Origin: JAZSMS01 sp045536015 | Lineage (GTDB): Bacteria > Bacillota > Clostridia > Christensenellales > QALW01 | Assembly: GCA_045536015.1 (NCBI GenBank) | Contig: JAZSMS010000098.1 | Location: 1-21,536 of the forward strand | Reading direction: 5' to 3' | Length of the DNA: 21,536 nucleotides | Part shown: positions 14,560-21,536 of the stretch, piece by piece | Position numbering within the stretch: position 1 is the stretch's first letter | How the letters are laid out: every line of letters starts with the position of its first letter | Made by a program: the position numbers and the translations under genes | Notes under the pieces: generated by a model | Seen by the model: the letters and a program-made list of their open reading frames with translations, nothing else | Database searches by the model: none | Told to the model about the DNA's origin: nothing

Positions 14560-15614
14560 GCAAGTTTTTAAGCAAGCGTCTTTTTGCGCTTTCGCCCTAC
14601 GTTCCGGGCGAGCAGCCTAAAGAAAAAAAGTACATAAAGCTTAACACAAACGAATCGCCCTTTCCGCCTTCGCCTATTGCTTTAATGCTCGCGCGTCAGG
14701 CGGCAGGTGATAACCAGTTGTATTCCGACCCTGACTTAAGAGAATTGACGCTTGCGGCGCAGGATGCTTTTGGAGTAAGCACAGATGAGGTAATTTTTAC
14801 AAATGGCTCGGATGAAATATTAAACTTTGCCTTTATGGCTTTTTGTGAAAATGAAACGGTTTTCCCCGACGTAACGTACGGTTTTTATCCCGTTTTTGCA
14901 GCATTAAACGGCGTAAAGTATACGGAAATTCCGTTAAAGGAAGATTTTACAATTGATATAAACGATTATGTCGGCATAAACAAAAATATCTTTATTGCAA
15001 ACCCAAATGCACAGACGGGTATTGCACTGACACGAGATGAAATAGAAAAAATAGTTGCTTCCAATCCCAATAACATCGTTGTTATTGACGAGGCTTACGT
15101 TGATTTTGGAGCGCAGTCGTGCGTTCCGCTTATTAAAAAATACGATAATTTGTTGGTTACGCAAACGTTTTCTAAGTCGCGCTCATTAGCAGGCGCACGT
15201 TTAGGTATGGGCTTTGCCTGCAAAGCGCTTATTGCCGATTTAAATACTATTCGTTTTTCGACAAACCCGTATAACGTAAACAGAATGACCTCGGCGGCAG
15301 GCGTTGGCGCAATGCGTGATGAAAAGTACTTTAAGAAAAACTGTGCCGCAATTATCGCAACGCGCGAAAACACTGTTAAAGCGCTTAACGAGCTTGGCTT
15401 TAGCGTGCTTCCGTCAAGCGCAAACTTTGTGCTTGCTTCGTCTGATAAAATCAGTGGCGAAGCACTTTATCAGGCACTTAAGCGCGAGGGAATCTTAGTA
15501 AGACATTTTTCGACAAAACGTCTTTGCGATTTTAACCGCATTACTATCGGCAGTGATGAGGAAATGAACACACTTATCTGCACAATTAAAAAGATTTTGG
15601 AGGAAGAAGCATGA
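14556..15614 (+). CDS. hisC: histidinol-phosphate aminotransferase
   Basis: This 352-residue PLP enzyme of fold type I makes histidinol phosphate from imidazole-acetol phosphate and glutamate. Lys207 in TFSKSRSLAGARLG is the PLP-binding lysine; LNTNESPFPPSP (29-40), DEAYVDF (178-184) and the C-terminal RITIG are family signatures. The usual NPN.PTG motif reads NPNAQTG here (149-155, Gln153 in place of Pro), while the PLP-contacting Asn residues are kept. It overlaps hisD by 4 nt, with GAGGA upstream. Confidence 0.94.
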   Translation: MSKFLSKRLFALSPYVPGEQPKEKKYIKLNTNESPFPPSPIALMLARQAAGDNQLYSDPDLRELTLAAQDAFGVSTDEVIFTNGSDEILNFAFMAFCENETVFPDVTYGFYPVFAALNGVKYTEIPLKEDFTIDINDYVGINKNIFIANPNAQTGIALTRDEIEKIVASNPNNIVVIDEAYVDFGAQSCVPLIKKYDNLLVTQTFSKSRSLAGARLGMGFACKALIADLNTIRFSTNPYNVNRMTSAAGVGAMRDEKYFKKNCAAIIATRENTVKALNELGFSVLPSSANFVLASSDKISGEALYQALKREGILVRHFSTKRLCDFNRITIGSDEEMNTLICTIKKILEEEA

Positions 15615-16198
15615 GGCAAGCTATTATAGAGAGAAAAACTGCTGAAACGGATATATTTCTTTCGCTTAATCTTGATGGTGCGGGTAAAAGTCAGATAGAT
15701 TCGGGCTGTGGCTTTTTAGACCATATGCTTACGCTTTTTGCTTCGCACGGAAGATTTGATTTGATTGTTAAGTGCGTTGGCGACACTGAGGTTGACTACC
15801 ACCACACCGTTGAGGATATCGGTATTGCTCTTGGCGAAGCGTTTTTAAAGGCGCTTGGCGATAAAAAGGGCATTTGCCGCTATGGCGAAAGGGTTCTCGT
15901 TATGGACGAGGCACTTATTTTAGCCGCTATAGATTTCTCAGGCAGAGTTTTTTTAGGCTTTGATGCCGAAATGCCTACTCAAAAGGTTGGCGATTTTGAT
16001 AGCGAGCTTTGCGAAGAATTCTGGTTTGGCTTTGCCAGAAAAAGCGAAAGCTCTTTGCACGTGCGCAAGCTTGCGGGCAAAAACACACATCATATAATAG
16101 AAGGCATATTTAAAGCTTGCGGCAGAGCATTAAGGCAAGCTGTAGCCATAGATAAGGAATTTGCAAACGAAATTCCTTCAACTAAAGGAGTTCTTTAA
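15611..16198 (+). CDS. hisB: imidazoleglycerol-phosphate dehydratase
   Basis: This 195-residue monofunctional dehydratase lacks the phosphatase domain found in enterobacterial HisB, so the phosphatase step must be done elsewhere (see hisK). The two metal motifs are seen: DYHHTVEDIG (His64, His65, Glu68) and THHIIEGIFKA (His160, His161, Glu164); further ligands His38 (GFLDHML) and His46 are kept. It overlaps hisC by 4 nt. Confidence 0.96.
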   Translation: MRQAIIERKTAETDIFLSLNLDGAGKSQIDSGCGFLDHMLTLFASHGRFDLIVKCVGDTEVDYHHTVEDIGIALGEAFLKALGDKKGICRYGERVLVMDEALILAAIDFSGRVFLGFDAEMPTQKVGDFDSELCEEFWFGFARKSESSLHVRKLAGKNTHHIIEGIFKACGRALRQAVAIDKEFANEIPSTKGVL

Positions 16199-16818
16199 TG
16201 ATAGCAATAATTGATTACGGCGTAGGTAACCTGTTTTCACTTACCTGCTCGTTTAAAGCAATAGGGCAGGAGGTTATCGTTACCTCTGATAAAGCGCAGA
16301 TTGATGCGGCAGAAAAGATAATTCTGCCCGGCGTTGGCGCGTTTGAAGATGCAATAGCAAAATTAAGAGAGTCAGGGCTTGATAAGGTGGTTGTCGAGCA
16401 GGCAAAAAAAGGCAAGCTTATTATGGGTATTTGCCTTGGTATGCAGCTTTTGTTTGATAAAAACTTTGAATATGGCGTTTTTGATGGATTATCGTTAATC
16501 TCGGGCGAGGTTAAGCCTATTGACGATATAATACCCAACAACTTAAAGGTTCCGCACATGGGCTGGAACGCGCTTAAATTTAGCAAAAACAAGCATCCGC
16601 TTTTTAAGTACGTTGAAGAGGGTGACTGCGTTTATTTTGTGCATTCGTATTCGGCACAAAACTGTGATGATTCAGTTATTGCTCTGGCAGAGTACGGCGC
16701 AGATTTGACTGCGGCGGTAGCAAATAAAAACGTGCTTGGTTGCCAATTCCACCCCGAAAAAAGCGGCGAGGTCGGACTTAAAATTTTAAAGGCTTTTTGT
16801 GAAATGAAAGAGGTTTAA
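16198..16818 (+). CDS. hisH: imidazole glycerol phosphate synthase, glutaminase subunit
   Basis: This 206-residue class-I glutamine amidotransferase supplies ammonia to HisF. The triad is Cys79 (GICLGMQLLF), His185 and Glu187 (GCQFHPEKSG). DYGVGNLFS at the start and the HisH-specific VPHMGWNAL (118-126) and FVHSYSA (147-153) are present. It shares one base with the hisB stop (TAATG) and has AAAGGAG upstream. hisA lies between it and its partner gene hisF. Confidence 0.96.
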   Translation: MIAIIDYGVGNLFSLTCSFKAIGQEVIVTSDKAQIDAAEKIILPGVGAFEDAIAKLRESGLDKVVVEQAKKGKLIMGICLGMQLLFDKNFEYGVFDGLSLISGEVKPIDDIIPNNLKVPHMGWNALKFSKNKHPLFKYVEEGDCVYFVHSYSAQNCDDSVIALAEYGADLTAAVANKNVLGCQFHPEKSGEVGLKILKAFCEMKEV

Positions 16819-16819
16819 T

Positions 16820-17533
16820 ATGCTTATATTTCCTGCAATAGATTTGTTTGAAGGTCAGGCTGTCCGTCTTTTTAAGGGCGATTATGCGCAAAAGACCGTT
16901 TATAGCGATAACCCTGTTGAAATTGCTCTCGATTTTGCTGCAAAGGGCGCAAAACAGATTCATATTGTTGATTTAGAGGGCGCAAAGGACGGCACCACGC
17001 CTAATTTAGAGCTTATTTGCAAAATTAAACAGCAGGCAAATTTGTTTTGCGAGGTCGGCGGCGGAATTCGCAATATGCAAACGGTAGAAAAGTATTTATC
17101 GCACGGCATTGACCGCGTAATTTTAGGCACCGCGGCAGTTTTAGATCAGGAGTTTTTAGATGCGGCAATATCAAAGTACGGCGAAAAAATTGCCGTAGGA
17201 ATAGACGTGCTCGATGGTTTTGTTGCAATAAAGGGCTGGACAGAAAAAACAAAGGAAACTACGCTTGACTTCTGCACAAAGATGCAGGATAAGGGCGTTA
17301 AAACTATAATCTGCACCGATATTTCAAAGGACGGCGCGATGAAGGGCACAAACAGAGAATTATATGCCCAGCTTTCGCAAAAGCTTTCGATAAACATAAT
17401 TGCCTCGGGCGGCGTTTCGACAATAGAGGATATTAAAGCGCTTGCAAAGCAAAACATTTACGGCGCAATAGTAGGCAAGGCGTACTATATCGGTGCGATA
17501 GAGCTTGATAAGGCAATCGAGGTGGCAAAATGA
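16820..17533 (+). CDS. hisA: ProFAR isomerase (phosphoribosylformimino-AICAR-P isomerase)
   Basis: This 237-residue (beta-alpha)8 barrel carries out the Amadori isomerisation of ProFAR to PRFAR. The catalytic aspartates are Asp8 (PAIDLFEGQAVRLFKG) and Asp129 (VGIDVLDG). The two phosphate-binding loops EVGGGIR (78-84) and IIASGGVSTIED and the TDISKDGAMKGTN loop are present. The C-terminus is complete and the length normal. It starts one base after hisH stops and overlaps hisF by 4 nt. Confidence 0.96.
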   Translation: MLIFPAIDLFEGQAVRLFKGDYAQKTVYSDNPVEIALDFAAKGAKQIHIVDLEGAKDGTTPNLELICKIKQQANLFCEVGGGIRNMQTVEKYLSHGIDRVILGTAAVLDQEFLDAAISKYGEKIAVGIDVLDGFVAIKGWTEKTKETTLDFCTKMQDKGVKTIICTDISKDGAMKGTNRELYAQLSQKLSINIIASGGVSTIEDIKALAKQNIYGAIVGKAYYIGAIELDKAIEVAK

Positions 17534-18288
17534 TAACAAAAAGAATTATTCCTTGCCTTGACGTTAAAGATGGACGCGTTGTTAAGGGTGTTAATTTTGA
17601 AGGTCTGCGCGAGGTTTCCTCGCCCGTAGAGCTTGCAAAGTTCTATTCGGCCTCGGGCGCTGACGAGCTTGTGTTTTATGATATTACTGCTTCGGCAGAG
17701 GGTCGAAAGCTTTTTACCGACGTTTTAAAGCAAACTGCCGAAAACGTGTTTATTCCACTTACCGTTGGCGGCGGAATAAATACGTTAGAAGATTTTGACC
17801 GCGTTTTAAAAAGTGGTGCAGATAAGGTTAGCGTTAATTCGGGCGCAATAAAGGATCCCGAGCTTATAAAGCGCGCGGCAAGGTTATATGGTGACCAATG
17901 CGTTGTTTTGTCGGTTGACGTTAAGCGCGTTGACGGAAGATTTTGCGTTTTTGCGCGCGGCGGACGAGATAACACGGGCATTGATGCTATTGATTGGATA
18001 AAGCGCGGTGTTTTATCGGGTGCGGGCGAGATAGTGGTTAATTCAATAGATACCGACGGGGTAAAGCAGGGCTTTGATATAGAGCTGTTAGATTTAGTGC
18101 TTAATGCCGTTTCGGTTCCCGTTATAGCCTCGGGCGGTGCAGGCTCGATAAAGGATTTTATCGACCTATTCAAAACACTTCCCCAAATTGATGCAGGCCT
18201 TGCGGCTTCGGTTTTCCATTTTGGCGAAGTAAAAATTTGCGACTTAAAGCGCGAAATGTTAAAAAATAATATTCCTACACGAATTTAA
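17530..18288 (+). CDS. hisF: imidazole glycerol phosphate synthase, cyclase subunit
   Basis: This 252-residue barrel is homologous to HisA and uses ammonia from HisH to split PRFAR into imidazole glycerol phosphate and AICAR. Catalytic Asp11 (IIPCLDVKDGRVVKG) and Asp130 (VLSVDVKRVDG) are both in place, with the phosphate loops LTVGGGI (77-83) and VIASGGAGS. NSIDTDGVKQGFD (171-183) is the HisF-type ring loop. Confidence 0.97.
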   Translation: MITKRIIPCLDVKDGRVVKGVNFEGLREVSSPVELAKFYSASGADELVFYDITASAEGRKLFTDVLKQTAENVFIPLTVGGGINTLEDFDRVLKSGADKVSVNSGAIKDPELIKRAARLYGDQCVVLSVDVKRVDGRFCVFARGGRDNTGIDAIDWIKRGVLSGAGEIVVNSIDTDGVKQGFDIELLDLVLNAVSVPVIASGGAGSIKDFIDLFKTLPQIDAGLAASVFHFGEVKICDLKREMLKNNIPTRI

Positions 18289-18300
18289 GGAGAAATAAAA

Positions 18301-18948
18301 ATGCTTGATATTAAAAAATTAAAGTTTGACGAAAAGGGACTTATTCCTGCAATAGTTGTTGACGCGGTAAGCAAAAAGGTTTTAACGCTTGCGTATATGA
18401 ATGAAGAAAGCCTTAAAATTTCAATGGAAAAGGAATTAACGTGCTTCTGGAGCAGGTCAAGACAAGAGCTTTGGCTTAAGGGCGAAACAAGCGGAAATTA
18501 TCAGCACATAGTTTCGATAACTGCCGATTGTGACGGCGACGCTCTTGTTGTTATGGTTGAGCCCGATGGTCCTGCCTGCCATAAGGGAACAAAATCGTGC
18601 TTTAACGATGAGGTTTTTGAAAGCGAAAACAGACACGAATTTTCGCTTGAGGCACTTTATAAGCTTATTGAGGGTAGAAAAACAGACAAAAAAGAGGGCT
18701 CGTACACAACTTATCTGTTTGAAAAGGGCATTGATAAGATATTAAAAAAGGTTGGCGAGGAGTCGACCGAGGTTATTATTGCTTCTAAGGCAAACGATAA
18801 AAAGGAAGCAATTTACGAAATTGCCGATTTAGCGTATCACGTTATGGTGCTTATGATAGAAATGGGCATATCTTTAGAGGATATTCACACTGAGCTTGCC
18901 TCGCGCCACGTAATTGATAAAAAAGTTAAGCAGGAGAAAATGACCTGA
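18301..18948 (+). CDS. hisIE: bifunctional phosphoribosyl-AMP cyclohydrolase / phosphoribosyl-ATP pyrophosphatase
   Basis: This 215-residue fusion does steps 2 and 3. The HisI half (about 1-110) has AYMNEESL (31-38), the metal residues Asp76, Asp78 and Asp80 with Cys77 (TADCDGDAL), and Zn cysteines Cys93 and Cys100 (PACHKGTKSCF). The HisE half (about 115-205) has the four-helix MazG-like pattern VGEESTEVIIA (151-161) and YEIADLAYHVMVLM (172-185). HisI-HisE fusions are common. It is 12 nt after hisF with AAGGAGA upstream and shares one base with the next gene (TGATG). Confidence 0.95.
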   Translation: MLDIKKLKFDEKGLIPAIVVDAVSKKVLTLAYMNEESLKISMEKELTCFWSRSRQELWLKGETSGNYQHIVSITADCDGDALVVMVEPDGPACHKGTKSCFNDEVFESENRHEFSLEALYKLIEGRKTDKKEGSYTTYLFEKGIDKILKKVGEESTEVIIASKANDKKEAIYEIADLAYHVMVLMIEMGISLEDIHTELASRHVIDKKVKQEKMT

Positions 18949-19733
18949 TGAAAGCGGACTATCACGTTCATTCTTGCTTTTCTGACGGAAAGCACGCACC
19001 CGAGGAGATAATTTTAAGCGCGATAGATAAACAAATAGACGTGCTTGGCTTTTCTGACCATAGCTATACGTGGTTTGATATCGAGGTTTGTCGAAATATG
19101 AAAGAGCAAGGCGAATATACAAAGCAGGTTTATTCGCTTTCAAAAAAATATAGCGATAAAATTACCGTGCTTTGCGGTATTGAGCAGGATTATTATTCTG
19201 AAAGACCTACGGAAAAGTTTGATTATATAATCGGCTCAGTACATTATATAAAGGTACAGGACGAATTTTTTGCGGTAGATGATAAGCCGCAGATGATTAT
19301 TGATGCGGCAAACAAATATTTTGGCGGCGATATTATGTCGATCTGCGAAAAGTATTTTGAGCTTGTTGGCAACCTTAAAGAAAAAACGGGTGCGGATATT
19401 ATCGGTCATTTTGATTTAATTTCAAAGTTTAATCAGGATAACGTGCTTTTTGATAGTGCCAACCCAAGATACGTTGCTGCGTGGAAAAGCGCGGCAGATA
19501 AATTATTAAAGCAAAATGTACTGTTTGAAATAAACACGGGCGCAATTTCGCGCGGGTACAGGAACACTCCTTACCCAAGCAACGAAATGATGGAATATTT
19601 ATCTAAAAACGGCGCAAGGTTTATTTTATCAAGCGACAGTCACGACAAAAATACGCTCTTGTTTAAGTTTGATGAAATGTTAAAAAACCCCGTAATCGCT
19701 TCGCTTGAAATCGTAAGCGAAATAAAAAAATAG
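18948..19733 (+). CDS. hisK: histidinol-phosphatase, PHP family
   Basis: This 261-residue metallophosphatase turns histidinol phosphate into histidinol and supplies the activity missing from the short HisB. PHP-domain metal ligands can be followed in order: His6 and His8 (DYHVHSC), Asp37-His38 (GFSDHS), Glu79 (CGIEQDYY), His99 (IIGSVHY), His154 (IIGHFDLISKFN), then Asp230 and His232 (SSDSHD). The sequence is of the HisK/HisJ kind and not a polymerase PHP domain. As the last gene of the operon it completes the pathway. The symbol hisJ is also used for this enzyme. Confidence 0.9.
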   Translation: MKADYHVHSCFSDGKHAPEEIILSAIDKQIDVLGFSDHSYTWFDIEVCRNMKEQGEYTKQVYSLSKKYSDKITVLCGIEQDYYSERPTEKFDYIIGSVHYIKVQDEFFAVDDKPQMIIDAANKYFGGDIMSICEKYFELVGNLKEKTGADIIGHFDLISKFNQDNVLFDSANPRYVAAWKSAADKLLKQNVLFEINTGAISRGYRNTPYPSNEMMEYLSKNGARFILSSDSHDKNTLLFKFDEMLKNPVIASLEIVSEIKK

Positions 19734-19766
19734 TATTTTTATACAAAAAAGCGCTAATATAAATAA

Positions 19767-19812
19767 AAAAACGCATAATTATACGTTAATTATGCGTTTT
19801 TACTTTTTTTAG
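19767..19812 (+). terminator. intrinsic terminator of the histidine operon
   Basis: AAAAACGCATAATTA (19767-19781) pairs perfectly with TAATTATGCGTTTTT (19787-19801) around a 5-nt loop, followed by ACTTTTTTTA. A 15-bp stem with a long T-tract makes a strong terminator 33 nt after hisK. Confidence 0.88.
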
Positions 19813-19841
19813 TTGACAAAATATTATATATGCAATATAAT
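19813..19841 (+). promoter_or_regulatory. consensus promoter of the arg operon
   Basis: TTGACA (19813-19818) and TATAAT (19836-19841) are both exact consensus and separated by 17 bp. The expected start of transcription is near 19848, giving a leader of about 30 nt before argC. Confidence 0.9.
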
Positions 19842-19860
19842 TTTTGCATATTTATTCATT
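19828..19860 (+). promoter_or_regulatory. probable ArgR operator over the argC promoter
   Basis: TGCATATTTATTCA (19845-19858) matches the Bacillus-type ARG box core TGAATWWWWATTCA at 13 of 14 positions and covers the predicted transcription start. It overlaps a second palindrome, ATATGCAA (19828-19835) with TTGCATAT (19844-19851), whose 8-bp centre (19836-19843) contains the -10 box. Repression by an arginine-loaded ArgR is the obvious reading; no argR gene is in the window. Confidence 0.55.
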
Positions 19861-19878
19861 AAATAAAGGGACTTAAAA

Positions 19879-20811
19879 ATGAAAAAGGTTTTTATTGACG
19901 GCAGTGCAGGAACAACGGGACTTAGAATTGCCGACAGACTTAAAAAAAGAGAAGATATTATTTTGCTTTCGCTTTCGGAAGAAACGCGAAAGGATACTTT
20001 AGCGCGCAAGCAGATGTTAAACGAGGCGGACATAGTATTTTTATGCTTGCCAGATGCTGCCGCACGTGAGGCGGTAGAGCTTATTGAAAACGATCATACC
20101 GCAGTAATCGATACTTCTACCGCGCACCGCGTAAGCGAGGGCTGGGAATACGGCTTTGCAGAGATCGGTGCAAGAAAAGATAAAATTGCGTCAAGCAAGC
20201 GTATTGCAAACCCCGGCTGTCACGCAAGCGGCTTTGTTGCCCTTGTCGCACCTTTAGTTTCGGCAGGAATTATTGCTAAAGACGCATTTTTAACGTGCTA
20301 TTCGATAACCGGATATTCCGGCGGCGGCAAGAAAATGATTGCCGAGTACGAAAATGAAGAGAATAAGCAAGCGCTTTCAGCACCAAGAACATACGGCTTA
20401 ACGCAGGCGCATAAGCATCTTCCGGAAATGGCAAAGTATTGCGGACTTGAACAGATGCCCGTTTTTTGCCCGATAGTTTCTTCCTACTATTCGGGTATGG
20501 AGGTTGTTGTTCAACTTACTTGCGGTCAGGCTAATGCAAGCATAGAGCAAATTAAAGAAGTTTATAAAAACTACTACACCGGCAAGCTTGTTCGCTTTTG
20601 CGATAACGCTGACGAGAACGGCTTTTTATCGGCAAGTGCGTTTTCGGGCTTTGACGATATGCAGATAAGTGTGTTTGGCAATGACGAAAGAATAACGCTT
20701 GTTGCACGCTTTGATAATCTTGGCAAGGGTGCATCGGGCGCGGCAATACAAAATATGAATATTCTGCTTGGCTGTTGCGAAACGGCAGGGCTTAATTTAT
20801 CGGAGGAATAA
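19879..20811 (+). CDS. argC: N-acetyl-gamma-glutamyl-phosphate reductase, type 2
   Basis: This 310-residue NADPH enzyme makes N-acetylglutamate semialdehyde, the third step of arginine synthesis. The nucleotide loop is DGSAGTTGLRI (7-17), a pattern of the shorter type-2 AGPR group, and Cys114 in NPGCHASG is the catalytic cysteine that forms the thioester. CYSITGYSGGGKKMI (134-148) is the conserved loop after it. AAAGGGA lies at 19865-19871. argJ starts one base after its stop. Confidence 0.94.
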   Translation: MKKVFIDGSAGTTGLRIADRLKKREDIILLSLSEETRKDTLARKQMLNEADIVFLCLPDAAAREAVELIENDHTAVIDTSTAHRVSEGWEYGFAEIGARKDKIASSKRIANPGCHASGFVALVAPLVSAGIIAKDAFLTCYSITGYSGGGKKMIAEYENEENKQALSAPRTYGLTQAHKHLPEMAKYCGLEQMPVFCPIVSSYYSGMEVVVQLTCGQANASIEQIKEVYKNYYTGKLVRFCDNADENGFLSASAFSGFDDMQISVFGNDERITLVARFDNLGKGASGAAIQNMNILLGCCETAGLNLSEE

Positions 20812-20812
20812 A

Positions 20813-21536
20813 ATGAAAACAATTTCTGGCGGTGTTTGTGCCGCAAAGGGCTTTTTGGCAAACGGTATTCATTGCGGAATACGCAAAAATAAAACTAAAA
20901 AGGATCTTTCGCTTATTTATAGCGAGGTTAAAGCGCCCTGTGCGGCAACCTACACAACCAACTTGGTTAAGGGCGCACCTTTAATGGTTACAAAAAATAA
21001 TATTTCCGACGGCTATGCGCAGGCAGTTATCTGCAATAGCGGTAACGCTAATACCTGCAACGCAAACGGAAAAGAGATTGCAACAGAAATGTGCGAGCTT
21101 TTAGCAAACGAGCTTAAAATAAGTGCTACCGATGTTGTAGTTGCTTCTACCGGCGTAATCGGTCAGCCGCTTGATATTACTCCTATTAAAGATGGTATTC
21201 CTTCACTTGTAGAAGGGCTTTCGGTTGAAGGCGGCGAAAGCGCAGCAGAGGGAATAATGACAACCGATACAATAAAAAAAGAGGTTGCAGTTGAATTTAC
21301 CCTTGGCGGAAAAACCTGCCGTATGGGCGGCATTGCTAAGGGAAGCGGTATGATCCATCCCAATATGGCAACAATGCTTGTGTTTATTACTACTGACGTT
21401 TCCATTTCGCCTGCGATGCTGCAAAAGGCACTTTCTACCGATATTGCAAGCACCTTTAACATGATAAGCATTGATGGTGATACTTCGACAAACGATATGG
21501 TTGCCGTGCTTGCAAACGGCATGGCACAAAACGAGT
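20813..21536 (+). CDS. argJ: bifunctional glutamate N-acetyltransferase / ornithine acetyltransferase, 3' end missing
   Basis: The frame is open for 241 codons to the window edge; the full protein should be about 390-400 residues. ArgJ moves the acetyl group from N-acetylornithine to glutamate and so makes the acetyl cycle. AVICNSGNANTCN (71-83) and the self-cleavage site GIMTTDTIKK are visible; Thr150 is the probable N-terminal nucleophile of the beta chain. GGIAKGSGMIHPNMATML (172-189) and MISIDGDTSTND (217-228) are diagnostic. The start ATG has GGAGG at 20802-20806. With argC it begins an arginine operon that continues to the right. Confidence 0.95.
   Translation, partial: MKTISGGVCAAKGFLANGIHCGIRKNKTKKDLSLIYSEVKAPCAATYTTNLVKGAPLMVTKNNISDGYAQAVICNSGNANTCNANGKEIATEMCELLANELKISATDVVVASTGVIGQPLDITPIKDGIPSLVEGLSVEGGESAAEGIMTTDTIKKEVAVEFTLGGKTCRMGGIAKGSGMIHPNMATMLVFITTDVSISPAMLQKALSTDIASTFNMISIDGDTSTNDMVAVLANGMAQNE

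Noticed and set aside
18874..19143. Open frames opposite to the his, arg and other genes
   Set aside because: These are antisense shadows of well-supported genes with no start signals or family features; this example stands for all of them.

Overview
The window looks like a chromosomal segment of a low-GC, Gram-positive-type anaerobe, most likely an uncultured member of the class Clostridia (Bacillota). The reasons are AT-rich intergenic DNA, strong AGGAGG-type ribosome binding sites, near-consensus SigA promoters (seven found, all with a 17-bp spacer), short HisG plus HisZ, a YerC/TrpR-type regulator at the head of the his operon, a YozG-like regulator beside a DUF2975 protein, lipobox lipoproteins and the standard genetic code. 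There are no rRNA, tRNA, transposase or CRISPR genes. Family calls come from reading the translations, not from a database search.

Layout. 1-329 (-): start of a truncated membrane-anchored protein, divergent from a MATE exporter (474-1841, +). 2012-4303 (+): three-gene unit of a DUF2975 membrane protein, a YozG-like helix-turn-helix regulator and a DUF4173 membrane protein that starts with TTG. 4304-4678: no gene, but a compact array of small hairpins separated by 9-nt AGTKNTATT spacers, closed by a strong bidirectional terminator. 4679-8628 (-): polyamine ABC transporter operon potA-potB-potC-potD plus a small membrane protein. 8794-9569 (-): a decaying lipoprotein gene, with an in-frame stop that cuts off 47 codons and a start that looks one base out of frame. 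9570-10157: no protein gene, but a 27-bp inverted repeat enclosing a folded element that ends in its own + strand terminator, a candidate structured RNA. 10158-11315 (+): AI-2E family transporter. 11434-19733 (+): complete histidine operon yerC-hisZG-hisD-hisC-hisB-hisH-hisA-hisF-hisIE-hisK. 19879-21536 (+): argC and the start of argJ, running off the window.

How the genes work together. The his operon encodes every step from PRPP + ATP to L-histidine in one tightly packed unit (overlaps of 1 to 11 nt, gaps of 1 and 12 nt), behind one promoter with three AAATATC repeats at an exact 10-bp period just upstream of the -35. Its leader is too short for a T-box, so repressor control by the first gene product is the simplest model. 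HisZ and HisG, normally two subunits of one enzyme complex, are a single polypeptide here. argC has a consensus promoter whose start region carries a 13/14 match to the Bacillus-type ARG box. The pot operon has its own promoter and is flanked by terminators.

The most interesting items are the structured element at 9748-10075, the hairpin array at 4325-4521, the HisZ-HisG fusion, the phased repeats before the his promoter, and the doubly damaged lipoprotein gene. I do not see a clear new multi-gene system (defence, secretion or mobile) in this window.
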